From NCBI GenBank assembly GCA_024408295.1, contig JAKSVE010000010.1, positions 1-33,122 of the forward strand: a stretch of 33,122 bases of DNA, read 5' to 3'. Below are positions 17,088-23,281 of the stretch, in pieces. Both the position numbers and the translations under genes were made by a program. This DNA is from Bacilli bacterium. Lineage in GTDB: Bacteria > Bacillota_I > Bacilli_A > RFN20 > CAG-826. The notes under the pieces were generated by a model. The model was not told the origin of the DNA and made no database searches. It saw nothing but the letters and a program-made list of their open reading frames with translations. Each line of letters opens with the position of its first letter. The first letter of the stretch is position 1.

Positions 17088-17131
17088 ATTGCATACAACT
17101 AATTTATCGGTATAATTTGATTGCATACAAT
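17088..17131 (+). promoter_or_regulatory. Promoter with two OhrR/MarR-type boxes
   Basis: TTGCAT (17089-17094), a 16-nt spacer and a perfect TATAAT (17111-17116) form the promoter. ATTGCATACAAC (17088-17099) covers the -35, and ATTGCATACAAT (17120-17131), a palindrome ATTG-N4-CAAT, covers the start site. The centres are 32 bp apart, about three helical turns. The operon's last gene is an OhrR-like repressor, the probable ligand of these boxes. Confidence 0.72.
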
Positions 17132-17146
17132 TAAAAGGAGCGTTTT

Positions 17147-17557
17147 ATGAACATCGCAATTAGGTATTTCTCAAAAGGCGGCAACACCAAGAAGATGGCA
17201 GAGGCGGTTGCAGAAGTCGTTGGAACCCCAGCACTAGAGACAACGGCAAACCTCGAAGAAACAGCGGACATCTTATTCCTGGGTAGCTCGGTCTATGCTG
17301 GAAAGTACAGCAAAGAGGTCGAGGAATTCTTAGAATCTAATAAAGATAGCATTAAGGAAATCGTCTGCTTCGGAAGTTCCGCTAGCGGCAAGTCCACCCA
17401 ACCACAGGTCAAGAAGTGGGGCGAAAAGAATGGTGTTCAGGTCAACGACAAGTTCTATTCATGCCGTGGCCATTTCCTCTTTGCCTTCAAAGATAGGCCA
17501 AACGAAGAAGACCTAAATTCATTGAAGGCTTTCGCAAAAGAAATATTAGGAATGTAA
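17147..17557 (+). CDS. Flavodoxin-like protein
   Basis: This 136-residue protein looks like a short-chain flavodoxin. The FMN phosphate loop is IRYFSKGGNTKKMAEAVAE at the N-terminus, LFLGSSVYAGKYSKEVEEFL follows, and VCFGSSASGKSTQPQVKKW lies in the third flavin loop position. It probably binds FMN and carries electrons, or serves as a small flavin reductase subunit. It is first in a peroxide-defence operon, so donating electrons to a peroxide-reducing system is a reasonable guess. AAAAGGAG lies 6 nt upstream of the start. Confidence 0.85.
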   Translation: MNIAIRYFSKGGNTKKMAEAVAEVVGTPALETTANLEETADILFLGSSVYAGKYSKEVEEFLESNKDSIKEIVCFGSSASGKSTQPQVKKWGEKNGVQVNDKFYSCRGHFLFAFKDRPNEEDLNSLKAFAKEILGM

Positions 17558-17566
17558 GGAGTGTTT

Positions 17567-18088
17567 ATGTCAATCTACGATATCAAAGCAAGATTAAACA
17601 ACGGAGAAGAAATCTCTTTAGAGAATTACAAAGGCAAGGTTCTATTGATTATCAATTCTGCAACTGGCTGTGGATTCACCCCACAGTATGATGACCTTCA
17701 GGATATGTATGACGAATTGAAGGAAAAAGGATTGGAGATTCTTGATTTCCCATGCAATCAGTTCGCAAACCAGGCTCCTGGAAGCGATGAGGAAATCGCA
17801 TCATTCTGCTCTGGAAGATACGGAATCACATTCCCGTTGTTCCAGAAGATCGAAGTCAATGGCGAGAACGCTCACCCATTATTCGTCTACCTTAAGGAAC
17901 AAGAAGTTGAGCAAGACAAATCATTCAAAGTCAAGATGCTATCCAAATTCTCAAAGACATCAAAGACAAATGATATCCACTGGAACTTCACGAAATTCTT
18001 GGTCAATAAGGATGGCAAGGTCATCGCAAGATTTGAGCCAACCAAATCCATGAAGGATTTAAAGAAAGCGGTGGAGGAGATTCTCTAA
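17567..18088 (+). CDS. Glutathione peroxidase-family (thiol) peroxidase
   Basis: The 173-residue protein has the complete GPx layout. The peroxidatic Cys35 lies in NSATGCGFTPQY. FPCNQFANQAPGSDEEI supplies the catalytic Gln69, WNFTKFLV supplies the Trp-Asn pair, and Cys81 (SFCSGRYGITFP) sits at the usual resolving position. Cys replaces Sec, so it is probably thioredoxin-dependent and reduces peroxides in the cytosol. The start is ATG 17567: AAGGAG (17556-17561) is 5 nt away, whereas the in-frame GTG at 17561 overlaps the SD. It ends in TAATG, coupled to the next gene. Confidence 0.95.
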   Translation: MSIYDIKARLNNGEEISLENYKGKVLLIINSATGCGFTPQYDDLQDMYDELKEKGLEILDFPCNQFANQAPGSDEEIASFCSGRYGITFPLFQKIEVNGENAHPLFVYLKEQEVEQDKSFKVKMLSKFSKTSKTNDIHWNFTKFLVNKDGKVIARFEPTKSMKDLKKAVEEIL

Positions 18089-18345
18089 TGCATTTCGATT
18101 ATACCCCAGAGCTTGTCTGTTCTCAGAAGATTTCCTTCGATTTAAACGATAACATTGTTACAAATCTATCATTCTATGGTGGATGCAATGGCAACTTGAA
18201 AGCAATCGGTTTATTATTGGAGGGGAAGGACGCTGACTATATCATCTCCACCCTTAAAGGCAATACCTGTGGCAGAAGACCTACCAGCTGTGCTGACCAA
18301 CTAGTCAGAGCCTTAGAAAAGGCAAAAGAAACAATAAATGGATAA
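18088..18345 (+). CDS. TSCPD domain protein
   Basis: The 85-residue protein carries the small TSCPD fold signature: SFYGGCNGNLKAIGLLLEG in the middle and NTCGRRPTSCADQLVRAL near the C-terminus, with four conserved-looking Cys residues. A related domain occurs at the end of some ribonucleotide reductases and as stand-alone proteins of unknown function, possibly binding metal or nucleotide. It overlaps the GPx stop by one base and the ohrR start by 8 bp. Confidence 0.88.
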   Translation: MHFDYTPELVCSQKISFDLNDNIVTNLSFYGGCNGNLKAIGLLLEGKDADYIISTLKGNTCGRRPTSCADQLVRALEKAKETING

Positions 18346-18772
18346 ATACGACGTTCTAAAAATCGAAAACCAACTCTGCTTCCCCCTCTATGCGTGCGGG
18401 AAAGAGGTAACTAGGCTATATAAGCCAATTTTGGACGAGCTCGATTTAACATACACCCAATACGTTTCCATGATGGTTATCTGGGAGCACAAGTGCATTC
18501 GCCTCAAAGACCTTGGTGATAAACTATATCTCGATAGCGGAACATTAACACCGTTGCTCAAGAAGCTTGAGTCAAAAGGCTATATCTCAAGAATAATCGA
18601 TAAAAACGACAGCAGAAACCTTATGGTAGAAGTCACCGAAAAAGGCATGGAATTGCGTGAAAAAGCATTGGAAATCCCTGGTAAAATCGCTTGCAAAATC
18701 GATTTAGACCCAGAATCTGCGAAGATTTTTTACGACACCCTATACAAGATTCTTAACTCGATATCCAAATAG
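18338..18772 (+). CDS. ohrR: OhrR-like MarR-family organic peroxide-sensing repressor
   Basis: This 144-residue winged-helix regulator begins IENQLCFPLYACGKEVTRLYKP, where Cys14 corresponds to the single reactive Cys of OhrR. The DNA-binding region is RLKDLGDKLYLDSGTLTPLLKKLESKGYISR, with a wing segment containing DKNDSRNLMVEVT. Oxidation of the Cys by organic peroxide releases such repressors from DNA. An extra Cys20 might form a second-thiol switch. It ends the four-gene operon and very likely controls it through the boxes at 17088-17131. Confidence 0.9.
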   Translation: MDKYDVLKIENQLCFPLYACGKEVTRLYKPILDELDLTYTQYVSMMVIWEHKCIRLKDLGDKLYLDSGTLTPLLKKLESKGYISRIIDKNDSRNLMVEVTEKGMELREKALEIPGKIACKIDLDPESAKIFYDTLYKILNSISK

Positions 18773-18790
18773 ATCATCTAGCAATTACAC

Positions 18791-18813
18791 GACAGGCATT
18801 GACCTGTCTTTTT
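18791..18813 (+). terminator. Intrinsic terminator of the peroxide operon
   Basis: The perfect stem GACAGG/CCTGTC with a CATTGA loop is followed by TTTTT, 18 nt after the ohrR stop. Confidence 0.88.
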
Positions 18814-18832
18814 GATGGTTTACAAGCTGAAA

Positions 18833-18972
18833 AGGCCCTTTGGGCTAGTGTCCATGGGCCAGTCGGACGCCCTCTCCCCTTGGGGCTACCACTCCTTGAC
18901 TTCGTCAGGGTCTAGGGGTAGTATATAGATGTGTTTTTTGTCCCCTAGCCTTTCGGTAAGGGACTTTTTATT
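18833..18972 (+). ncRNA. Candidate small structured RNA (plus strand)
   Basis: A clear intrinsic terminator ends at 18972, yet the stretch holds no plus-strand gene. A weak promoter, TTGACC (18799-18804) and TACAAG (18821-18826) with a 16-nt spacer, would start it near 18833; the -35 overlaps the ohrR terminator. Stems: CTACC/GGTAG (18886-18890, 18917-18921) enclosing CCTTGAC/GTCAGGG (18894-18910), and GGCCC/GGGCC near the 5' end. CTAGGGG (18912-18918) can instead pair with CCCCTAG (18942-18948), which would break the terminator. It ends exactly at the stop codon of a hydrophobic peptide on the opposite strand, so an antisense role is possible. Confidence 0.45.
18940..18972 (+). terminator. 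Intrinsic terminator of the candidate small RNA
   Basis: GTCCC/GGGAC with an internal TA-CC/GG-TA continuation and a TTTC loop is followed by TTTTTATT. On the minus strand the hairpin is followed by A residues, so it works only for plus-strand transcription. Confidence 0.75.
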
Positions 18973-19042
18973 ACTTCTTACGAAGCAAGACGATTAGTGC
19001 GATGGCCAAGGCCAAGAGCACGATGATGTCGTCCAAACGCAT
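18971..19042 (-). CDS. Small hydrophobic peptide, type I toxin-like (23 aa)
   Basis: The frame reads MRLDDIIVLLALAIALIVLLRKK: a short acidic start, about 15 hydrophobic residues and a basic tail, the form of single-helix membrane toxins. AAGGAGG (19049-19043) touches the ATG, which is too close, but is 6 nt from an in-frame TTG at 19036, so the true start may be there (21 aa). It lies entirely or largely inside a better-initiated 30-codon ORF in another frame. A possible minus-strand terminator (GGCCC/GGGCC plus TTTT) lies near 18827-18855. No family was recognised with certainty. Confidence 0.45.
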   Translation of the reverse strand: MRLDDIIVLLALAIALIVLLRKK

Positions 19043-19086
19043 CCTCCTTCCGAGGGAGATTGTCCTAGGTTGACTCTCTTTGACAT
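18994..19086 (-). CDS. Possible 30-aa leader ORF overlapping the hydrophobic peptide
   Basis: The ATG at 19086 has an ideal AGGAGG (19099-19094) 7 nt upstream. The ORF begins MSKRVNLGQSPSEGG and then runs out of frame through the hydrophobic peptide's sequence. It could be a translation-coupling leader like mok for hok. Alternatively, a single base error or frameshift near 19045 would join its N-terminus to the hydrophobic helix, giving one ~38-residue membrane protein. I cannot decide between these. Confidence 0.35.
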   Translation of the reverse strand: MSKRVNLGQSPSEGGCVWTTSSCSWPWPSH

Positions 19087-19436
19087 GAAAAGTCCTCCTA
19101 CTAATATGTAGCGGGAAAATCGCGATTTTTTACCAAAAAATTTTGCAAAATGTGCAAAAACTTGGCGAGTTGCCCTGTTCTGTCGACATTTGCTTGCAGA
19201 TATTCTTCCAACCTTCTTAAAATCCTTCCTTAATCGCATTAACTCATGGCACGATTTTGGAGTCACTTTTGGCGTTCAATTGAGTGTATCTTTGTGTAAT
19301 TGTTACTTTTGTAAAAGCGAAAAATATACAGTCGAGAAAGTGATATTAATAACTCAACACAATAATTTCCGTCCTTTTGTAAATTTTCAGATAAGCGGTT
19401 TCATGTATTTATATAAACGAATATGTTTAAAACTAT
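19087..19436. other. Gene-free A/T-rich spacer
   Basis: No convincing gene on either strand. It contains the 14-bp perfect palindrome AAAATCGCGATTTT at 19116-19129, just upstream of the minus-strand small ORFs, and A/T-rich DNA leading to the adhesin promoter. The open frames here are short and without RBS. Confidence 0.5.
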
Positions 19437-19525
19437 TTGACAAACGAACCCTTTGAATATTTATATTCTTACTTGGTTTTTACAAAATGACGCTTATATA
19501 TAAGCATCAATCCCAATAGAGGAGG
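19437..19525 (+). promoter_or_regulatory. Promoter, palindrome and RBS of the secreted solenoid protein
   Basis: A perfect TTGACA (19437-19442) with a 17-nt spacer and TTTATA (19460-19465) would start transcription near 19473. The 5' leader holds the palindrome GCTTATATATAAGC (19492-19505), which could be a hairpin or an operator; it also overlaps an alternative TATATA -10. AGGAGG at about 19519-19524 precedes the ATG by 8 nt. Confidence 0.5.
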
Positions 19526-19532
19526 ATGAATT

Positions 19533-22500
19533 ATGAAGAGTGCAAAATTTATTATCGCAGCAGTGCTAGCAGCCACATCGTCATTGGTTCCACATAGGGC
19601 AAATGAAAGTGCTGCTCCAGTCAGCGTTTATTACATTGATGCTGTTAATGGCAAGAGCACCAACGATGGAAGCGAAGAGCATCCATTTGACAAGATTGAG
19701 ACAGCGTTAAAGAAGAGCGGCGATCTTGAATTACATTTAAAAGGCAGTCACGAATATAAGGTTAAGAGCACTGAAACGGCTATGTTCGCAGATGGTCACA
19801 ACAACGTTTCGATTATCGGAGAAGACGGCATGTTCCCTAAGTTTGGCCTTGGTAATTCAGACACTACCGACGGCAATCAAGGGTTCATCGGCACTAATCT
19901 ATTTTTAGATAAGGTTTCATATACCAATTACGGCAAGGGAAGACACATGCTCTTTGCCTGCGGTAACAATTTGACATTCGGTTCTAATTGCGAAGTGGAC
20001 AATGATTCTTTTCCTACCGCAAATGGCTACGACACCGGAATTGAATTCGGAAGGGATATCCAAATATATGCCGGCTGTAATGGAGCTGGCGGCAAAGGAA
20101 CGCCTCTAACTGGTCAATACGAAAAAGGTCCTGCCATTAAAGGAAAGCTTGAAGGCAATAGCAATACCCTTACTTTCTTGTCCGGCGACTTCGGAAGAAT
20201 AACATTGTCGAATAGACTCGCAGATACAGGAAGCGAGTCAAATCGCTATCAGCCAAAACTCGTTGTTGGCGGAACCGCATATGTATCTTACGTTGGCGCA
20301 TCAAATGACTGGTTTAACTATATCGATAGTACAATCACAGTCCAAGATGATGCTCGTATTCATAGAATTGTTGGCGGAATTTCAGGATATATTTACACAC
20401 CTAGCGTTCTAGAGAAAGTTTATATTCATTCAGGAAAAACAACCATCAACATCAAAGGCGGCTATGTAAAGAACGTCGTCGGTGGATCCATGGGAAGAAG
20501 TTCTGCGTTCGTCAAGCATATCGGCGACACCGAAATCAACGTATCTGGTGGTTATGTAGAATCCCTTCTTGGAGGTTCTGCTGCAGGTAACACATATGGA
20601 AACATCTCTGTTAATGTCACTGGTGGTACATTCGGTGTCATCGAAGACGTTGAGTTTGGCGTTGGTAGCATAGTTGATGATGATAAGGAAAATCATAAAG
20701 ATGCCGGCTTCTATTGTGGCGGAGCTGGAATGTCATCCATGATTCATACAGATGAAGCCAAACTTAGAGATGAGCTCTACGGACCTCTTGGCTGCTGTTA
20801 CAAAGAAAACGATATTCTAGACCCGACCAAAAAAGTCATGGCTATGGGTAATGTTTACGGCAAGATTAACGCTAATATTACGGGCGGTACATTTAACTGC
20901 AATATCTATGGTGGCGGAAAAGGATTCGACCATAACACAATTGCCCCGTCTGACAAGAAGGACCTTCTCTTCAATGTCGCTCAAGTAGCTAAGGGCGTCA
21001 CATTGAGTGTCTCTGGCTGCACGGTCAACGGCAACGTTTATGGAGGCGGAGCAGGAATTGTGGGCGCAACCGAAGATTATTCTAGAATCGCATTGGTTGC
21101 AGGCACGATTGATTTAACCATTGGCGATTCAATAACAGCACCAGAAGGTGCTAATCAGCCTAGCGATTACAACACGGTCATTAACGGAACGGTTTATGGT
21201 GGCGGTGTCTATCCTACGGTCACATCGTTAGGCGCAAAAGACCCTGTCATCGTACTCAAGGTTCAAAATGCTTACATCGACAATCCGGATGGTGACATCG
21301 CTATCCACGGTGGGTCTGAATTCGCATCTGTTGACGGCAACCTAGCTCTAGAAATAAAAGGAAGCTATGTTAATGACAGCATATACCTCGGATCGGGTTC
21401 AGGAAGCATCAACGGCTCAATTGATATCGACATCTTAGATTCTCAGGTCAACGGCGATTTGACTCTCGGCTCAGTTGAAGGAGACATCAACGGAGACGTC
21501 AATGTTCTCGTTGAAGGACTCTCTGTAATCAATGACATCAACGTCGGAAGTGACTCTGGTACAATCAACGGCAAGGTTGACGTTACGATTTCATCCACGT
21601 CGGTCAATAACGACATAAACGTCGGAACCAAAGAAGATACATTCAACAACGACATTGAAGTCACAATCAACAAAGGCACAACAATCGGCGGTACGGTCAA
21701 CGACAATACCCACGATGCAAATTTAGATCTTAATATCTCCGAAAACACAACCATCAAGGGAGAAATGGTTTATGTTAAGAGCTTCATCAGGGCAAAAGGC
21801 AACTATACAAACGCTAGATTAGAAGCTGACTACAGAAATAAACCAGAGGGTGTTGATATCATATATCATTGGTACAAAGTTGATCCAGAAGGAGACATTG
21901 AAGTCTACTCCGGTTCAAATAACTACATCGAAGATCTCACATCTAGTGATGTTGGCTCGTATTATTGCAAAGCGGAATATAAGAAAGGCACAGTTGATAC
22001 GTTTGTCCAATCGAATACCGCAAGATTTGCGGAGAAATCGGAAGTTAAGGGTGCACAAGTCGCATTCGATTCAACTCCAACATTCAACTTCTTTGTCGAG
22101 GTATCATCCGACTTTACAGATAGCAGTAAGGCAACATTCACCATCGGAGAAAGAAGTGTTGAGGCAACCGGTGTTGCAAACACTTCATTAGGATACAAGA
22201 CCTATAAGTTCAGCGTTGCACTCGCTCCATATGAAATGGCATCCGACATTAGAATCTCAATTGCTAGTGAGGGAGTGGACTCCAAGTACTCAGTCAAGCA
22301 GTATTGCAGAGAAGTCTTAGAAGATGAAAACACCTCAGACAAGCTTAGAGCTTTAGTTACATCTCTCTTGAATTATGGCGCTGCATCTCAGGAATACTTC
22401 GATTACGCAAAATACAGCTTAGCTAACTCGTATCTCAGCGAAGCCGACAAAGCCTTGTCAACATCAATCGGTGAGGAATACAACAAACTCCTTATCGAAA

Positions 22501-22877
22501 ATAATTCCGATGACGTCCAGGCCTACAGCGCTACCGTTGAAATCCTTACATCCACAACCATCAGAGTTTACTTCACTGAAAAGACCAAAGGAGCAATCGA
22601 AGGATATAAAGCTTATATCGATGGGGAAGAAATCTCTTCAGATAAGCTTCTTTACAAGAACAACAGATACTACGTTGAGATTGAAGGAGTAAGCGCTAAA
22701 GACATGGATAAAGCATTCACTGTCAAATTGGCAAAGGACGAGACGAATTACGTCTCTGTTACTTACAGTGTGCTTACATATGCATACTCGAAGCAGAACT
22801 CATCAAACAGCGCATTAAGAAACTTCGCGTTATCCCTATACGACTACTACAAAGCCGTTGAGGGTTACAAGAACTAG
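19533..22877 (+). CDS. Large secreted beta-solenoid protein with Ig-like domain
   Basis: This 1114-residue protein has a signal peptide (MKSAKFIIAAVLAATSSLV). Residues ~30-740 look like a right-handed beta-solenoid: DGSEEHPFDKIETAL at the start is typical of parallel beta-helix proteins. Gly-rich turns recur (VYGKINANITGGTF, NIYGGGKG, NVYGGGAG, TVYGGGVY). Five 26-residue repeats cover 596-725. An Ig-like domain lies at about 751-830 (SSDVGSYYCKAEY). The final ~270 residues hold YSVKQYCREVLEDENTSDKLRALVTSLLNYGAASQEYFDYA, a helical segment. I see no LPXTG motif or C-terminal membrane anchor. It is probably an extracellular adhesin or glycan-binding protein; no catalytic function can be assigned. 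Confidence 0.88.
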   Translation: MKSAKFIIAAVLAATSSLVPHRANESAAPVSVYYIDAVNGKSTNDGSEEHPFDKIETALKKSGDLELHLKGSHEYKVKSTETAMFADGHNNVSIIGEDGMFPKFGLGNSDTTDGNQGFIGTNLFLDKVSYTNYGKGRHMLFACGNNLTFGSNCEVDNDSFPTANGYDTGIEFGRDIQIYAGCNGAGGKGTPLTGQYEKGPAIKGKLEGNSNTLTFLSGDFGRITLSNRLADTGSESNRYQPKLVVGGTAYVSYVGASNDWFNYIDSTITVQDDARIHRIVGGISGYIYTPSVLEKVYIHSGKTTINIKGGYVKNVVGGSMGRSSAFVKHIGDTEINVSGGYVESLLGGSAAGNTYGNISVNVTGGTFGVIEDVEFGVGSIVDDDKENHKDAGFYCGGAGMSSMIHTDEAKLRDELYGPLGCCYKENDILDPTKKVMAMGNVYGKINANITGGTFNCNIYGGGKGFDHNTIAPSDKKDLLFNVAQVAKGVTLSVSGCTVNGNVYGGGAGIVGATEDYSRIALVAGTIDLTIGDSITAPEGANQPSDYNTVINGTVYGGGVYPTVTSLGAKDPVIVLKVQNAYIDNPDGDIAIHGGSEFASVDGNLALEIKGSYVNDSIYLGSGSGSINGSIDIDILDSQVNGDLTLGSVEGDINGDVNVLVEGLSVINDINVGSDSGTINGKVDVTISSTSVNNDINVGTKEDTFNNDIEVTINKGTTIGGTVNDNTHDANLDLNISENTTIKGEMVYVKSFIRAKGNYTNARLEADYRNKPEGVDIIYHWYKVDPEGDIEVYSGSNNYIEDLTSSDVGSYYCKAEYKKGTVDTFVQSNTARFAEKSEVKGAQVAFDSTPTFNFFVEVSSDFTDSSKATFTIGERSVEATGVANTSLGYKTYKFSVALAPYEMASDIRISIASEGVDSKYSVKQYCREVLEDENTSDKLRALVTSLLNYGAASQEYFDYAKYSLANSYLSEADKALSTSIGEEYNKLLIENNSDDVQAYSATVEILTSTTIRVYFTEKTKGAIEGYKAYIDGEEISSDKLLYKNNRYYVEIEGVSAKDMDKAFTVKLAKDETNYVSVTYSVLTYAYSKQNSSNSALRNFALSLYDYYKAVEGYKN
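21318..21707 (+). repeat. Five tandem 26-codon repeats in the solenoid protein
   Basis: Units of 78 bp start at 21318, 21396, 21474, 21552 and 21630. Each reads roughly xxGxINGxVxVxIxxxxVNxDIxVGS. Spacing is exactly 26 residues in all five, with the last the most diverged. The period and alternating hydrophobic pattern fit single solenoid turns. Confidence 0.8.
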
Positions 22878-22888
22878 GAGGTAGCGGT

Positions 22889-23017
22889 ATGAAAGAATTC
22901 ATCAATCCAGAAATCGAAATCATCGAAGTTGAAGCTTCTGACGTAATCGCAACATCAGCAGGTCTCTTAGATCGTAACCAAACGGAAGCTGAAGAAGATT
23001 GTTTTGTCCAATGCTAA
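22889..23017 (+). CDS. 42-aa acidic peptide with C-terminal CxxxC
   Basis: The ATG follows an ideal AGGAGG (22876-22881) that overlaps the solenoid gene's stop, so it is translated from the same mRNA. The peptide starts MKEFINPEIEIIEVEASD, continues VIATSAGLLDRNQTEA and ends EEDCFVQC. From memory, short peptides of the form K-x-x-x-x-P-E-x-E-x-x...DVI-x-TS are common in gut Bacillota and have no assigned role. The two Cys (38, 42) and acidic body could suit a modified or exported peptide, but no maturation enzyme is nearby. Its stop overlaps the start of the next gene. Confidence 0.72.
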   Translation: MKEFINPEIEIIEVEASDVIATSAGLLDRNQTEAEEDCFVQC

Positions 23018-23244
23018 AGAAGACATTTGCCTTGGTTGCCTCGATACTCATTCTTGCCTCTTGCGGGAAACCGAAGGAAACCACAACTACACCTGTTGAA
23101 GGGCCTGGTATAGTCGAAGTCGAATCCAAAGAAGAAACACCAATATTATCTTCATCAAGTTCGTCGTCTTCCCTTGATATCAGTTCATCGATTAGCGAAG
23201 AGAGTGGCGATGGCCCAATCGAAGGCCCAATCATCATTATCTAA
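23011..23244 (+). CDS. Small Ser-rich lipoprotein (77 aa)
   Basis: The protein starts MLKKTFALVASILILASC, a lipoprotein signal with lipobox LASC and Cys18 as the lipidation site. It is followed by an acidic, Ser-rich, probably unstructured tail with eight serines in a row and an end rich in Ile. ATG 23011 lies inside the last codons of the 42-aa peptide, so translation is likely coupled. An in-frame TTG at 22999 is less likely because it would add residues before the basic signal-peptide start. Confidence 0.72.
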   Translation: MLKKTFALVASILILASCGKPKETTTTPVEGPGIVEVESKEETPILSSSSSSSSLDISSSISEESGDGPIEGPIIII

Positions 23245-23247
23245 ATA

Positions 23248-23278
23248 AAAAGCGTGCCAATTTGTGTGGTACGCTTTT
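23248..23278. terminator. Bidirectional terminator between convergent genes
   Basis: AAAAGCGTGCCA/TGGTACGCTTTT pairs over 12 bp (one G-U on one strand), with A- and T-runs on both sides. It would end both the solenoid-lipoprotein transcript and the minus-strand ABC gene. Confidence 0.85.
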
Positions 23279-23281
23279 CTC

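Noticed and set aside
19190-19456. 88-codon plus-strand frame
   Set aside because: No RBS, Cys/Phe-rich composition from A/T-rich DNA, and it overlaps the adhesin promoter region.
22999-23010. TTG start for the small lipoprotein
   Set aside because: It would place MFCP ahead of the basic n-region of the signal peptide; ATG 23011 gives a normal lipoprotein signal.
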